DNA of 64,000 bases from contig NZ_JABWMJ010000001.1 of NCBI RefSeq assembly GCF_013366375.1, positions 372,001 through 436,000 of the forward strand, written 5' to 3'. This stretch comes from Rhizobacter koreensis (GTDB taxonomy: Bacteria > Pseudomonadota > Gammaproteobacteria > Burkholderiales > Burkholderiaceae_C). Below are positions 25,818 to 36,500 of the stretch, piece after piece. The notes under the pieces were generated by a model, which saw only the letters and a program-made list of their open reading frames with translations, had not been told where the DNA came from and ran no database searches. The translations under genes were made by a program, and so were the position numbers. Within the stretch, counting starts at the first letter, position 1. Every line of letters begins with the position of its first letter.

Positions 25818-28800
25818 ATGGACGCGGTCACCGCGGCTGCGCCCGCGTTCCGGCTCCCGCTCGAGCCGTACCCGGGCCTTCGGCCGTTCCTCGACCACGA
25901 GGCGTCGCTGCTGTTCGGGCGCGGGCGGCAGGTCCGCGAGGTGATCGAGCACCTGCGCGAGACGCACTTCGTCGCGGTGATCGGCGGTTCCGGGTCGGGC
26001 AAGTCGTCGCTCATCCACGCCGGCGTGGTGCCCGAGCTGCGCAGCTTCGGCATTCCGGGAGCGGGCGACTTCTGGGTGCCGATGGTCTCGGTGCCCGGCA
26101 CCAACGCGGCCCCGGCGCGCCCGGGCGAATTGCCGGTGTCGCCGGTCACCCGCATGGCGTCGAAGTTCGCCAAGCTGCTGCGGCGGCTCGACTCGCCCGA
26201 TGCGGAACGCGCACGCGTCGAGGAGATCGCGGCGCTGCTGCGCCTGGATGCCGGCTTCTCGCGCCTCGTCGACACCTACTCGGGCGACCTCGACGTCGGG
26301 CCGGGACCCGACCCGCACGAGGCGCGCCTGCTGTTCGTGATCGACCAGTTCGAGGAGCTGTTCCACTTCACCAACAAGGACAGCGACGACGCGCGCCACC
26401 TCGTCGAGCGCGTGATCGACCACTTCTTCGGTCCGCACGAGCGCTGTTACGTGGTGCTGACGATGCGCAGCGAGCACCTCTCGGACTGCGCGAGCTATCT
26501 CGAGCTGCCCGACGCGATCAACCGCGCGTCGTACCTGGTGCGCCGGCTCGACACGGCCGAGCTGCGCGACGCGATCACGCTGCCGGCGCAGCGCTTCCTG
26601 CGCCTCGTGCAGCGCCAGCGCTCGGTGGATCCGGCGACGCTGCCAGCCGAAGTGCTGTTCGACGAGGCGGTGCTGGCGCGTCTGCTGCGCGACGTGCAGG
26701 CGATCACCCACGATCCGGACCACCTTCCGCTCCTGCAGCACCTGCTCGCGCGCATGTGGGAGATGGCGTGCCGGCGCGAGCACGTCGATCCGCGCGGCGT
26801 GCCTGCTGCGATCCTGCCGGTCGACCTGACGATGGCGGTGGCGGCGCTCGACGCGCGCGCGGAGCGCGAGCCCGGCGAGCTGCCCGAGCCGTCGGAGCCG
26901 CCCGAAGGCGGCGTGCGCGAGCGCGTGGTCGGCATCGACGGCAGCGTTCCCGACGCGGTGAACGTGCTGCGCGCCTGCCTCGAGAACTGGGCCGAGGCGA
27001 TCTTCCAGCGCCGCAGCCCGCGCGATCGCGCCCGCATCGAGTCGCTGCTGCGCCGGCTCGCGTTCAAGGACCCGAACACGGGCATGTACACGCAGCAGCG
27101 CATCGACGTCGACGACCCGCGCCTGTTCGACGCCGATCCCGAGCCGAGCACGCGCGCCGCGCTGCGCGCGCTGATCGAAGACCCGGAGGGCGGCCGCTCC
27201 GGCGCGTTCGGGTTCGTCGGCTCGGTCGACTACCTTTACTGGGACGACGACAACCCGCAGCGCGTCACGCTCAAGGTGTCGCACGAGTCGTTCATCCGCG
27301 GCTGGTCGCGCTTTCGCGGCCTCGTCGACCGCGAGGCCGAACGCTTCGAGGCCTTCGTCGACGTGCTGCGGCGCTGTGGCCGCTGGCTCGCCGCCGGCCG
27401 GCCCGAGCGCCTGCTGCTCGAGTCGGCCGACCTCGACCACTTCCGCGACCAGGGCCTCGCCGCACTGCTGGTCGAGCCCGCCGAGCGTGCGGCGTGGTTC
27501 AAGGTGCTGCGCCTCGACCGCGACGGCCCGCGCCTGGCGCCGCTCGAATCGGACATCGACGCCTTCATCGAGCGTTCGCAGGCCGCGCGCGACGCCGAGG
27601 AGCGCGCACGCCAGGAGGCGGTCGCGCGCGAGCTCGAGCTGCAGGAGCGGGCGCGGCTCGCCGGCGAGCGCGAACGCGAGGCCGAGCGCCAGCGCGCTGC
27701 GCAGATGCGGGAATTCGAGGCCGAGCGTGCACGCGTCGAGGCCGACCGGCTGCGCATCGCCGCCGAGTTCGAGCGCGCCGAGGCGCTGGCCAGGCAGGCC
27801 GACGCCGACCGCCTGCGCAGCCAGGCCGAACGCGATCGGGCCGAAGCCGAGACGCATCGGGCCGAGGCCGAGACGCGGCGCGCCGAGGCGGTGAGCAAGC
27901 GCAACTTCTGGCTTGGCCTGAGCGCCATCCTCGTCGGCTTCCTGCTGCTGCCGTACGCCGTGTTCGCGGTCTTCGTTCAAGCGCCGGTGCTCGAGAGCTT
28001 CGAGCAGTTCGCGACCGCGCGCGGGCTCGTCGAGCGCCGCCTGCGCTCCGAGAGCGACCCCTTGCCCGGTGCGGCCGGCGCCGAGCTCGGCGTGCTGCTC
28101 GAAGCCGCCGACCTGGTCGAGAAGGCGAAGGCGAAGATCGCGTTCCTCGGCAACCGCACGATGCGCGGGTTCGAAGGTTGGCTGAAGCCCGTCGCCGACG
28201 CCAAGCGCGTGGCGGCGCTCGCGACCTCCGAGCCCGGCGTCAACGGCAGCCTGCGGGCGCTGCTCACGACGGCGCTCTGGCGCAGCCGCACCGATTTCAG
28301 GGCCGTCCCGGGCGACCTGCAGTTCAAGGCCGTTCGTCACGAAGTCGAGTGCTCGGTAACGACCGCCAACGGCCGCGAGCGCCTGCCCGGGAGCCTGTTT
28401 CTCGACGAGCGGCGCAGCCGCGGGCTGTTCGTGCCGGCGCGCCGCGCGGGCATCGCCGAGATCGAGTTCTATCCGGCGCGCCACGCTGCAGCGACCGGTT
28501 GCAGCGGCGAGCACTCGGTCTGGTCGGTGCCGCGCTACCTGCAACCCGCGGTGCTGCTCGACGCGCGGGTGCGCTTCCTCGCGCTCGCGGCATCGCCCGC
28601 GCCCGGCGAGGGTTCGCTGACGCTCTACGCGGTCGACTGGGGGCGCGACGACGGCGAAGGTCTCGGGGCGACGCAGATGCGCCAGCGTTCGGTCGTCACC
28701 GACCCCGGTGCGGCCGAACTGGTGCGTGCCGAGATCAGGAAACCCTCGGACGCGGCACTCCAGGTGCCGGAGGTGAAGAGCGTGCAGACATGGCGCGAGC

Positions 28801-29675
28801 CCGGCGGCATCGGTGTGGCGGTCGCCGACATCGCGTGGCGAATCCTCACCGAGGAGGTTCAGCCGATCCGCGACGCCGGCTCGCCGGGGCAGTGGCAGAC
28901 GCTGGCGGCTCCGCCGTCCGGCTCGCCCTGCGGGCGGCTCGGCGAGGCGCTGCGCAAGGAGGCGCAGCCAGGCTTCCGCTCCGAAACCCTGCAGCACGGC
29001 ACGCACTGCTTCGAGATCCAGCGCGGCAACCCGCCGCCCAGTGCGGCGCCGAGGCCGCGCGGCCCCGACGGCGGGGCGGCGGACGCGGGCACGACCGGCA
29101 CGACCTACGCGGCAAGCGCCACGACCGAGAACAGCGCGACGAGCGCGACGACCGCAGCGGGGGTCGCCACGGCTGCGACAGCGACGCCTGCGAGCGCCGC
29201 CGTCGCTGCGGCGGGCGCTCCGGACAAGCCCGCCCCCTCGTCCGGCAGCGCTCTCGCCCCGCCCGCTGCCCCGGCCGAACGCGTGCGCGAGCAGGTGGTG
29301 ATCGTCGTCTACGACGAGCCTCGCCCCGAGGTGCTCGACCAGCTCGAGGCGAAGTCGCGCGGCAGCGGCGCGAGCGCGGCCGAAGCCATGCAGGGCAATC
29401 GCCCGACCTCGATCGCGAGCCTCACCGCGTTCGGACGCCTTGCGCGCGGACCGGGCGAATGGGTCGTCGGCGTCGCCGGACCGTTCGCCGGCTGGATCGC
29501 GCTACGGCGCCCGGTCGGCGACGTCGAGGCGCGCTACTCGGGCGCGCCCTGGAGCACCGACGCGCTCAGGCGAATTGGTCGGGAGGTTCATGCGCTGTAC
29601 GACCCGCGCGCCCTTCCAGCACCCGCAGGATCTCCGGGCCGTACGCCTCCAGCTTCTTCGTCCCCACCCCGCTGA
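25818..29675 (+). CDS. membrane-anchored STAND-type NTPase (nSTAND1-like)
   Basis: 1285 residues. N-terminal motif [21 protein letters not shown] and Walker [10 protein letters not shown] (residues 56-64), Walker [10 protein letters not shown] at about 171-180, sensor region [17 protein letters not shown] and the [19 protein letters not shown] helix bundle fit the nSTAND1 family. An Arg/Glu/Ala coiled coil at about 580-694 leads to one TM helix (about 696-722), then a large C-terminal region that would be extracytoplasmic, ending in Ala/Thr/Pro-rich low complexity. STAND proteins are nucleotide-gated switches of apoptosis-like and anti-phage systems. Here an outside sensor region, TM and inside NTPase suggest envelope sensing passed to the TIR protein. 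Its last 110 bases overlap recQ antisense. Confidence 0.87.
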   Translation: MDAVTAAAPAFRLPLEPYPGLRPFLDHEASLLFGRGRQVREVIEHLRETHFVAVIGGSGSGKSSLIHAGVVPELRSFGIPGAGDFWVPMVSVPGTNAAPARPGELPVSPVTRMASKFAKLLRRLDSPDAERARVEEIAALLRLDAGFSRLVDTYSGDLDVGPGPDPHEARLLFVIDQFEELFHFTNKDSDDARHLVERVIDHFFGPHERCYVVLTMRSEHLSDCASYLELPDAINRASYLVRRLDTAELRDAITLPAQRFLRLVQRQRSVDPATLPAEVLFDEAVLARLLRDVQAITHDPDHLPLLQHLLARMWEMACRREHVDPRGVPAAILPVDLTMAVAALDARAEREPGELPEPSEPPEGGVRERVVGIDGSVPDAVNVLRACLENWAEAIFQRRSPRDRARIESLLRRLAFKDPNTGMYTQQRIDVDDPRLFDADPEPSTRAALRALIEDPEGGRSGAFGFVGSVDYLYWDDDNPQRVTLKVSHESFIRGWSRFRGLVDREAERFEAFVDVLRRCGRWLAAGRPERLLLESADLDHFRDQGLAALLVEPAERAAWFKVLRLDRDGPRLAPLESDIDAFIERSQAARDAEERARQEAVARELELQERARLAGEREREAERQRAAQMREFEAERARVEADRLRIAAEFERAEALARQADADRLRSQAERDRAEAETHRAEAETRRAEAVSKRNFWLGLSAILVGFLLLPYAVFAVFVQAPVLESFEQFATARGLVERRLRSESDPLPGAAGAELGVLLEAADLVEKAKAKIAFLGNRTMRGFEGWLKPVADAKRVAALATSEPGVNGSLRALLTTALWRSRTDFRAVPGDLQFKAVRHEVECSVTTANGRERLPGSLFLDERRSRGLFVPARRAGIAEIEFYPARHAAATGCSGEHSVWSVPRYLQPAVLLDARVRFLALAASPAPGEGSLTLYAVDWGRDDGEGLGATQMRQRSVVTDPGAAELVRAEIRKPSDAALQVPEVKSVQTWREPGGIGVAVADIAWRILTEEVQPIRDAGSPGQWQTLAAPPSGSPCGRLGEALRKEAQPGFRSETLQHGTHCFEIQRGNPPPSAAPRPRGPDGGAADAGTTGTTYAASATTENSATSATTAAGVATAATATPASAAVAAAGAPDKPAPSSGSALAPPAAPAERVREQVVIVVYDEPRPEVLDQLEAKSRGSGASAAEAMQGNRPTSIASLTAFGRLARGPGEWVVGVAGPFAGWIALRRPVGDVEARYSGAPWSTDALRRIGREVHALYDPRALPAPAGSPGRTPPASSSPPR

Positions 29676-31497
29676 TCTGGCCGAGTGCGTCGAGCGACGC
29701 CGGCGCCGCCGCCGCCATGTCGGCGAGCGTCGCGTCGTGGAACACCACGTAGGCCGGCAGGTTGTGCTCGCGCGCGACCTCGGCGCGCCACGCCTTGAGC
29801 GCCGCGAAGCGGGCCAGCGCGTCGGCGTCGAGCTCGCGCGGCGGCGGCTTGTCGCCCCCACGCCCCGACCCGCTGCGGCGCACGCCGCGCGACCCGCGGC
29901 CGGCGGTGGCGCTCGGCCGGCGCAGCAGGATCGGCACGCCGCCGCGCAGCACCTCGCGCGAGGTCTCGGTCAGCTCGAGCGTGTTGTATTCGCCCTCGGC
30001 GCGCAGGTGGCCGAGCGCGATCAGCTGGCGCAGCACCGCGCGCCACTCGGGCTCGGCGATGCCGGCGCCGATGCCGAACGTGCTGAGCCCCTGGTGGCCG
30101 TTCTGGCTCACCTTCTCGGTCGCCTTGCCGCGCAGCACGTCGATCAGGTGGCCGGCGCCGAAGCGCTTGCCCGAGTGCTGGTGGAAGCGGTAGACGCCCG
30201 AGAGCGCCATGCGCGCCGCCTCGGTGGCATCCCAGGTCGCCGGCGGCTGCAGGCAGTTGTCGCAGGCGTTCTGGTGCGGCTTGCAGGGCGTGCTCGGCTC
30301 GCCGAAGTAGGCGAGCAGGCGCACGCGCCGGCAGTCGTGCGCTTCGGCGAGGGCGAGCAGGGCGTCGAGCTTGGCGCGCTGGCCGCGCTTGAACTCCTCG
30401 CCCGCCGGGCTCTCGTCGATCATCCGGCGCTGGTTGACCACGTCGGCGAGGCCGTACGCCATCCACGCATCGGCCGCGAGGCCGTCGCGCCCGGCGCGCC
30501 CGGTCTCCTGGTAGTACGCCTCGATGTTCTTCGGCAGGTCGAGGTGGGCGACGAAGCGCACGTCGGGCTTGTCGATGCCCATGCCGAACGCGATGGTCGC
30601 GACCATCACGATGCCTTCCTCGCGGAGGAACCGGTCCTGGTGGCGGCGCCGCACGTCGGCGTCGAGCCCCGCGTGGTACGCGAGCGCCGGAATGCCCTCG
30701 GCGTTGAGCCAGGCGGCGGTCTCGTCGACCTTCTTGCGCGACTGGCAATACACGATGCCGGCGTCGCCCTCGTGCTCGTCGCCGATGAAACGCAGCAGCT
30801 GGGCCCGCGCGTTGTCCTTCTCGACGACGGCATAGCGGATGTTCGGCCGGTCGAAGCTGCTGATGAAGACGCGCGCGTCTTCGAGCTGCAGACGCTCCAC
30901 GATGTCGGCGCGCGTCAGCGCGTCGGCGGTCGCCGTCAGGGCGACCCGCGGCACGCCGGGGTAGCGCGTGTGCAGCACGTCGAGGTTCAGGTAGTCCTCG
31001 CGGAAATCGTGGCCCCACTGGCTCACGCAGTGCGCCTCGTCGATCGCGAACAGGCTGAGCAGGCCGCGCGCGTGCAGCGAATCGAGCTGGGCCAGGAAGC
31101 GCGGCGACGCGATGCGCTCCGGTGCGGCGTAGAGCAGCACCAGCCGGCCGCTCGTCAGCTCGCGCTCGACCCGCTCGGCATCGCGGCCGTCGAGCGACGA
31201 GTTCAGGAACGCGGCGTGGACGCCGGCTTCCTCGAGAGCGCCGACCTGGTCGTGCATCAGCGCGATCAGCGGACTCACGACGAGCGCGACGCCGGCGCCG
31301 GCGCGGTGCCGCGCGATCGCCGGCACCTGGTAGCACAGGCTCTTGCCGCCGCCCGTCGGCATCAGCACCAGCGCGTCGCCACCGCCGATGACGTGGTCGA
31401 CGATCTCGGCCTGCGCGCCGCGGAAGGCGGCGTAGCCGAAGACGTCGGCGAGGATCCGGAGCGGGTCGGTAGCGGACGGGGCGGTCTGGGCGAGCAT
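29566..31497 (-). CDS. recQ: ATP-dependent DNA helicase RecQ
   Basis: 643 residues from MLAQTAPS. Walker [23 protein letters not shown] box [18 protein letters not shown], helicase C motif [17 protein letters not shown] and [10 protein letters not shown], a zinc-binding Cys cluster (CNLC-type, here [11 protein letters not shown]), a winged-helix RQC region ([27 protein letters not shown]) and an HRDC domain near the C-terminus ([26 protein letters not shown]). RecQ unwinds DNA in RecF-type repair. Divergent from ssb; its 3' end overlaps the STAND gene by 110 bases. Confidence 0.95.
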   Translation of the reverse strand: MLAQTAPSATDPLRILADVFGYAAFRGAQAEIVDHVIGGGDALVLMPTGGGKSLCYQVPAIARHRAGAGVALVVSPLIALMHDQVGALEEAGVHAAFLNSSLDGRDAERVERELTSGRLVLLYAAPERIASPRFLAQLDSLHARGLLSLFAIDEAHCVSQWGHDFREDYLNLDVLHTRYPGVPRVALTATADALTRADIVERLQLEDARVFISSFDRPNIRYAVVEKDNARAQLLRFIGDEHEGDAGIVYCQSRKKVDETAAWLNAEGIPALAYHAGLDADVRRRHQDRFLREEGIVMVATIAFGMGIDKPDVRFVAHLDLPKNIEAYYQETGRAGRDGLAADAWMAYGLADVVNQRRMIDESPAGEEFKRGQRAKLDALLALAEAHDCRRVRLLAYFGEPSTPCKPHQNACDNCLQPPATWDATEAARMALSGVYRFHQHSGKRFGAGHLIDVLRGKATEKVSQNGHQGLSTFGIGAGIAEPEWRAVLRQLIALGHLRAEGEYNTLELTETSREVLRGGVPILLRRPSATAGRGSRGVRRSGSGRGGDKPPPRELDADALARFAALKAWRAEVAREHNLPAYVVFHDATLADMAAAAPASLDALGQISGVGTKKLEAYGPEILRVLEGRAGRTAHEPPDQFA

Positions 31498-31653
31498 CGG
31501 CGCGAAGGGCAACCGGCGATGGTACGGGAGCCGCTCCGGCACGCCCGGGCGAAGGGATGCCGGCCGTGCGGGTGCCTTCCGAAAGGCGAGGCCGCGGCGG
31601 CCCGCCCGCTCCATAATCCCCGGCAGTTTTCTTGCATTTTCCGGGAGCGCGCC

Positions 31654-32139
31654 ATGGCGTCGGTCAACAAAGTCATCCTCGTCGGCAACCTGGGGCGCGA
31701 TCCCGAGGTGCGCTATTCGCCGAATGGCGGCGCGATCTGCAACGTCACGATCGCCACCTCGCGCCAGCGCAAGAACAAGGACTCCGGCGAGCGCTCGGAA
31801 GAGACGGAATGGCACCGCGTCGTCTTCTTCGACCGCCTCGCCGAGATCGCCGGCGAATACCTGAAGAAGGGCCGCTCGGTGTACGTCGAAGGGCGCCTGC
31901 AGACCCGCAAGTGGCAGGACAAGGACGGCGCCGAGAAGTACACGACCGAGGTCATCGCGAGCGAGATGCAGATGCTCGGCGGCCGCGAAGGCACGGGCGC
32001 GCCGACCGCCGACGAAGACCGCGGCGGCTACGGCGAGGGCGGCGGGCGCTCGGCGCCGGCTTCTCGGCCGGCCGCGTCGCGCCCGGCCCCGAAGTCGTCG
32101 ACCGGCTTCGACAACATGGACGACGACATCCCGTTCTGA
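31654..32139 (+). CDS. ssb: single-stranded DNA-binding protein
   Basis: 161 residues. OB-fold sequence [48 protein letters not shown] and [13 protein letters not shown], a Gly/Arg/Pro/Ser-rich linker and the C-terminal acidic tip DNMDDDIPF that recruits partners such as RecQ. A CATAAT -10-like element lies at 31612-31617 in the divergent spacer, although no clear -35 is seen. Confidence 0.97.
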   Translation: MASVNKVILVGNLGRDPEVRYSPNGGAICNVTIATSRQRKNKDSGERSEETEWHRVVFFDRLAEIAGEYLKKGRSVYVEGRLQTRKWQDKDGAEKYTTEVIASEMQMLGGREGTGAPTADEDRGGYGEGGGRSAPASRPAASRPAPKSSTGFDNMDDDIPF

Positions 32140-32164
32140 GCCGCCGCGCAGCGGTTGGTCGACG

Positions 32165-32200
32165 AAAGGCCCGCAGCCTCGAAACTGCGGGCCTTTTCTT
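32165..32200 (+). terminator. rho-independent terminator after ssb
   Basis: 12-bp stem (32165-32176 with 32185-32196), 8-base loop, ending in a T tract. It separates ssb from the convergent cytochrome genes. Confidence 0.85.
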
Positions 32201-32240
32201 CGTCTCGCGTCGGGACGGAGTCGAGCGGGGCGCTGCCCGC

Positions 32241-33533
32241 TCAGCTGCCGGTGCGGTAGCGCCGCACGTCGAGCGTCGAGACGGTGCCGCCGCGGTTGCC
32301 CCATGCGCCGCGCAGGTGCGTCAGCAGATCGGCGATGTCGTCGTCGCTCAGCACGCCGGCGTACGGCGGCATCCCGAACGGGCGCGGGTTGCCGGCAGTC
32401 GCGGGCGCATAGCCGCCCTGCAGGACGATGTGCACCAGGTTGGCCGGCGGGTCCATCGTGACCGCGCGGTTGCCGGCGAGCGGCGGATAGGCGTTCGGCA
32501 CGCCGCGGCCGTCGGTGCCGTGGCATTCCTCGCAGTGCTGCGCGTAGAGCTGGGCGCCGCGCGGGTTCACCGGTCCGGCCGACGCGGCACCCTGCGGCGC
32601 GGGCGCCGCGGGTGCGATCGACTTCAGGTAGGTCGCGACCGCGCCCAGGTCGGCGCTGCCGAGGTACTGCGTGCTGTTCTGCACTACCTCGGCCATCGGG
32701 CCGGTGACGATGCCGCGCGCCGACAGGCCGTGCTGCAGCAGGTTCACGATCTCCGCAATGCTCCAGTCGCCGACGCCCGCCTCGGCGTTCGAGGTCAGCG
32801 ATGGCGCGTACCAGTTCTGCACCGGGATCAGCCCGCCGGCGAGCCCGACCGAGCGGCGCGTGGCGCCGAGCGCGTTCCGCGGTGCGTGGCAGGCGCCGCA
32901 GTGCGCCAGCCCTTCGACCAGGTAGGCGCCGCGGTTCCACTCGGCGGATTTCGTGGTGTCGGCGCTGAAGGTGCCAGGCCGGAAGTAGAGCGCGCGCCAG
33001 ACGGCGAGCGACGCCTGCAGGTTGAACGGGAAGCGCAGCTCGTTGGTCGGCGTCGCCGACCGCGTCGGCGGCAGGCTCATCAGGTAGGCGTAGATCGCGT
33101 CCGAGTCGGCACGCGTCACGCGCGTGTAGTTCGGGTACGGGAACGCCGGGTAGAGCAGGCGCCCGTCGCGCGAGCGGCCGTTGTGCATGGCGCGCCAGAA
33201 CTCGCCGGCGCTCCAGCGCCCGAGTCCGCTGTCGGGGTCGGGCGTGAGGTTGGGCGCGTAGACCGCGCCGAACGGCGTCTCGATGGCGCGTCCGCCCGCG
33301 AGCGGCGCGCCGCCGCTGACGGTGTGGCACGAGACGCAGTTGCCGGCGGCGGCGAGGTAGCGGCCGCGCTCGACGCTGGCGGCGTCGCTCGGCGGTGCCG
33401 CGGCATTGGCGCCGACCGCGCTTTCGTCGAGCCGGTTCAGGAACGCGAGCGCGGCGACCAGCACGATCGCGACGAGCGCGATCGCCGCCAGCGTGCGGCC
33501 CCAGCCGCGGGTCATGGTTCGCATCGCAGCCAT
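32241..33533 (-). CDS. membrane-anchored tri-haem cytochrome c (dehydrogenase electron-transfer subunit type)
   Basis: 430 residues. N-terminal TM/signal anchor ([19 protein letters not shown]), then three cytochrome c domains with CVSCH, CGACH and CEECH haem sites and distal Met ligands expected in each. The layout and the motifs [20 protein letters not shown] and [13 protein letters not shown] match the cytochrome subunit of membrane-bound alcohol/aldehyde/gluconate dehydrogenases. No dehydrogenase gene is adjacent, so its electron donor is not visible. It starts 2 bases after the di-haem cytochrome gene. Confidence 0.88.
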   Translation of the reverse strand: MAAMRTMTRGWGRTLAAIALVAIVLVAALAFLNRLDESAVGANAAAPPSDAASVERGRYLAAAGNCVSCHTVSGGAPLAGGRAIETPFGAVYAPNLTPDPDSGLGRWSAGEFWRAMHNGRSRDGRLLYPAFPYPNYTRVTRADSDAIYAYLMSLPPTRSATPTNELRFPFNLQASLAVWRALYFRPGTFSADTTKSAEWNRGAYLVEGLAHCGACHAPRNALGATRRSVGLAGGLIPVQNWYAPSLTSNAEAGVGDWSIAEIVNLLQHGLSARGIVTGPMAEVVQNSTQYLGSADLGAVATYLKSIAPAAPAPQGAASAGPVNPRGAQLYAQHCEECHGTDGRGVPNAYPPLAGNRAVTMDPPANLVHIVLQGGYAPATAGNPRPFGMPPYAGVLSDDDIADLLTHLRGAWGNRGGTVSTLDVRRYRTGS

Positions 33534-33535
33534 GC

Positions 33536-34420
33536 TCAGCGGCTCGCCGGCGCGCGCAGCGTCGGCGGCGGCGCCGGAATCGCCGGGCGCCCGGCGGCGT
33601 TCGCCGCGGGCGGCGCCTGCGGCGGCGGCGGGGAGCCGGCGGGTGCCTGCGTCGGCGCTTCGGCGAGCACGCTGCCGCACGGCAGCGGCATCGGCTGGGC
33701 GTCGGCGGCGCGCACCGGCTTCGCGCCGGCGCCGACCGGCTGCGCCGCGAGCCAGGATGAGACCGCGCCGATGTCCTCGAGGGGCAGGCGCTGCGCGACC
33801 AGCGACATGCAGTCGGGCGCGACCGCCTTGCGCTTGCCGCTGCGCCAGGCGCCCAGCTGCGCATTGATGTAGTCGCGCGGCAGTCCGACCAGACCGGGAC
33901 TCGCCGGCTCGATGCCCATCAGCGATTCGCCGTGGCAGCTCGCGCACGCGGGCACCTGCAGGGCCGGGTCGCCGCGCGTCACGAGCTCGCGGCCGCGCGC
34001 CGCCACGGCGTCGGGCGGCGCCGGCTGCGGCGCCGGATACGGCACCTGCAGCCCGGCGAAGTAGTCGGCGATCTCGCGCAGGTAGCGGTCGGTGAGCGGC
34101 CTGAGCAGATGGTTCATCGGCTCGTAGTGACGCCGCCCGTCGCGGAAGTTGAGGAGCTGATGGTAGAGATAGCCGGACGGCTTGCCGGCGATCCGCGGCA
34201 CGTAGCCGTCGCTGGTGGCGCGGCCCTGCAGGCCGTGGCAGCCGGTGCACGCGCGCACGCGCTGCGCGATGGTGTCCTCGAATGCGGGCGCGCCGGCGGC
34301 GGTCGCCGGGGGCGCGATGGACGCGCCGACAGCGGCGAGCGCGGCGAATGCAAGAGCGACCCTGCGGGAAGCGCCACGGGCCGAAACCGCACGCGGGCGA
34401 ACGTCGGGGAGAAGGCTCAT
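33536..34420 (-). CDS. di-haem cytochrome c (c4-like) with Pro-rich tail
   Basis: 294 residues. Signal peptide ([22 protein letters not shown]), two cytochrome domains with CTGCH and CASCH haem sites and [12 protein letters not shown] as in c4-type proteins, then a Pro/Ala-rich C-terminal region of about 60 residues. c4-type cytochromes shuttle electrons in the periplasm. Overlaps the stop of the PaiB-like gene (ATGA) and is followed 2 bases later by the tri-haem cytochrome: one three-gene operon. Confidence 0.85.
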   Translation of the reverse strand: MSLLPDVRPRAVSARGASRRVALAFAALAAVGASIAPPATAAGAPAFEDTIAQRVRACTGCHGLQGRATSDGYVPRIAGKPSGYLYHQLLNFRDGRRHYEPMNHLLRPLTDRYLREIADYFAGLQVPYPAPQPAPPDAVAARGRELVTRGDPALQVPACASCHGESLMGIEPASPGLVGLPRDYINAQLGAWRSGKRKAVAPDCMSLVAQRLPLEDIGAVSSWLAAQPVGAGAKPVRAADAQPMPLPCGSVLAEAPTQAPAGSPPPPQAPPAANAAGRPAIPAPPPTLRAPASR

Positions 34421-35061
34421 GCCAAGCCCCCGCCCGGCCGCTCGACCTCGGCGGCAAGGGCCGTGTCGTTCGCCTCCGCGCGCAAGCCGGCCGCGACACC
34501 GGCCCGGTCGGCCGCCGGCCGGTTCTGGCTCACCTTCCACTTGCCGACCAGCGAGGTGAGCGGGATCTCGATGCCGACGATCGCGCGCAGCAGCGCATCG
34601 ACATAGTCGGCCGGCGCGTCGTCGACAGCCCAGGGCGCGGCGCGCGTGCCCTCGTGGCGCTCGGTCAGCCGGGTCACCAGCCGGCGCAGCCACGCAGGGT
34701 CGTCGATCACGCGCAGCGGGCCGCGCGCCTGCACCATCACGTAGTTCCAGGTCGGCACGACCTTGCCGTGCTCGGCCTTGCTCGGGTACCAGGCCGGCGA
34801 CACGTAGCCTTCGGGTCCGCCGAACACGACCAGCGCCTCGGCACCGGCGGGCGTCTCGCGCCACAGCGGGTTGGCGCGTGCCACGTGGCCGCGCAGCACG
34901 CCGGGGCCGCCGGCGCTGTCGTCGTCGAGCAGGAACGGGATCGGGTCGGCGCCGATGCCGCCGTCGGCCCGGGGCGTGATCAGGAGGCCGAGCGGGTGGT
35001 CGTGGACGAGGCGCCGCAGCACCTCGGGGCGCGGCTCGTCGAAGTGGGCAGGTCGGTACAT
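34417..35061 (-). CDS. PaiB-like FMN-binding protein
   Basis: 214 residues, PaiB family length. Starts MYRPAHFDE, then LIT-PRADGGIGADPIPFLLDDD, and PSKAEHGKVVPTWNYVMVQARG, all characteristic of the FMN-binding PaiB/negative-regulator family. The end of the fold carries the LVGKWKVSQNRPAADRAGV motif. In Bacillus PaiB is a repressor of sporulation/protease genes; in proteobacteria the role is unclear. Translationally coupled to the di-haem cytochrome, which hints at a redox role. Confidence 0.85.
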   Translation of the reverse strand: MYRPAHFDEPRPEVLRRLVHDHPLGLLITPRADGGIGADPIPFLLDDDSAGGPGVLRGHVARANPLWRETPAGAEALVVFGGPEGYVSPAWYPSKAEHGKVVPTWNYVMVQARGPLRVIDDPAWLRRLVTRLTERHEGTRAAPWAVDDAPADYVDALLRAIVGIEIPLTSLVGKWKVSQNRPAADRAGVAAGLRAEANDTALAAEVERPGGGLA

Positions 35062-35154
35062 CGGCGTGGGCGGACGGCCGAGTATGCCCGCGCGTTCGCG
35101 GCCTGCGGCGACCCGAGGCGCGCGGCAGATCGAGCGCCTGCGGCCCGGGACGAT

Positions 35155-36348
35155 TCAGGCGTCGAGCGGCACCGCGTGGCGGCGCGCGCTGCGCGCGTCT
35201 GGGGAGTCGCGCCACGGCTCGGCATCGGCGATCACCGCGCCGCCGAGGCAGACCTCGCCGTCGTAGACGACCACCGACTGGCCCGGCGTCACCGCCCACT
35301 GCGGCGCGTCGAAGCGGGCGGTCAGCGACGCCGCCTCCGCGTCGATGCGGCAGGCGGCGTCGGCCTGCCGGTAGCGCGTCTTGGCGCCGACGCGCTCGCC
35401 CGCCGGAGGGCGACCGGCGATCCAGCTCGCGTCGTCGGCGCGCAGCGCGCGCGACAGCAGCCACGGGTGCTCGTGCCCCTGCACCACGACGAGGACGTTG
35501 CGCTCGAGGTCCTTGCGGGCGACGAACCACGGCGCGTGCTCGCTGCCGCCGCGCCGGGCGCCGCGCGTCTTCACGCCACCGAGGCCGATGCCCTTCCTCT
35601 GGCCGAGCGTGTAGAACGACAGGCCCACGTGCTCGCCGACCACGCGGCCGCGGTCGTCCTCGATCGGCCCCGGCCGCGACGCCAGGTAGCGGTTGAGGAA
35701 CTCGCGGAACGGCCGCTCGCCGATGAAGCAGATGCCGGTCGAGTCGCGCTTGGTCGCGACCGGCAGGTCGATCTCGGCGGCGATGCGGCGCACCTCGGTC
35801 TTGGGCAGCTCGCCCACCGGGAACAGCGTGCGCGCGAGCTGCGCCTGGTTCAGGCGGTGCAGGAAATAGCTCTGGTCCTTGAGCGGATCGAGACCCTTGA
35901 GCAGCTCGAAGCTGCCACCCGCCGCCTGCCGCACCCGTGCGTAGTGGCCGGTCGCGATGCGCTCGGCGCCGAGCCGCACCGCGTGGTCGAGGAAGGCCTT
36001 GAACTTGATCTCGGCGTTGCACAGCACGTCGGGGTTCGGCGTCCGCCCGGCCCGGTACTCGCGCAGGAACTCGGCGAACACGCGGTCCTTGTACTCGGCG
36101 GCGAAGTTGACGTGCTCGATCTCGATGCCGATGCGGTCCGCGACGCTCGCCGCGTCGATGAAGTCCTGGCGCGACGAGCAGTAGGCGTCCTCGCCGTCGC
36201 TGCCCGGGCGGTCGTCGTCGGTCCAGTTCTGCATGAACACGCCGATCACCTCGTGGCCGGCGCGCTTGAGCAGCCAGGCGCCGACGGCCGAATCGACCCC
36301 GCCCGACAGGCCGACGACGACGCGCTGGAGAGGGGTTCGTTCCGTCAT
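35155..36348 (-). CDS. mnmA: tRNA 2-thiouridylase MnmA
   Basis: 397 residues. PP-loop motif GLSGGVDS (residues 13-20), first catalytic Cys110 in [12 protein letters not shown] and second Cys207 in [10 protein letters not shown], with HxHxD-like [13 protein letters not shown] and the C-terminal beta-barrel domain. It thiolates U34 of tRNA-Lys/Glu/Gln using sulphur relayed from IscS/Tus-type proteins. The NUDIX gene nudJ 1.7 kb away is adjacent to mnmA in E. coli, so the neighbourhood is partly conserved. Confidence 0.95.
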   Translation of the reverse strand: MTERTPLQRVVVGLSGGVDSAVGAWLLKRAGHEVIGVFMQNWTDDDRPGSDGEDAYCSSRQDFIDAASVADRIGIEIEHVNFAAEYKDRVFAEFLREYRAGRTPNPDVLCNAEIKFKAFLDHAVRLGAERIATGHYARVRQAAGGSFELLKGLDPLKDQSYFLHRLNQAQLARTLFPVGELPKTEVRRIAAEIDLPVATKRDSTGICFIGERPFREFLNRYLASRPGPIEDDRGRVVGEHVGLSFYTLGQRKGIGLGGVKTRGARRGGSEHAPWFVARKDLERNVLVVVQGHEHPWLLSRALRADDASWIAGRPPAGERVGAKTRYRQADAACRIDAEAASLTARFDAPQWAVTPGQSVVVYDGEVCLGGAVIADAEPWRDSPDARSARRHAVPLDA

Positions 36349-36500
36349 GCGGCCATTGTCCCGTGAAGCGCGGTCGGGGCGCGGGGGCGGGGTTGTCGGC
36401 GCCAGCCGACGGCTGCGGGCCGAACAACCGTGCCGGAGCGGCCCAAACGGCCGCGCCGGGCGGCGCGCGGCGGGGCGCGGACTTCGCCGATGATCGCCGG

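Noticed and set aside
25785..29006. 1073-codon minus-strand open frame opposite the STAND gene
   Set aside because: Low-complexity Arg/Leu/Ala content and no motif; the plus-strand frame has clear NTPase motifs.
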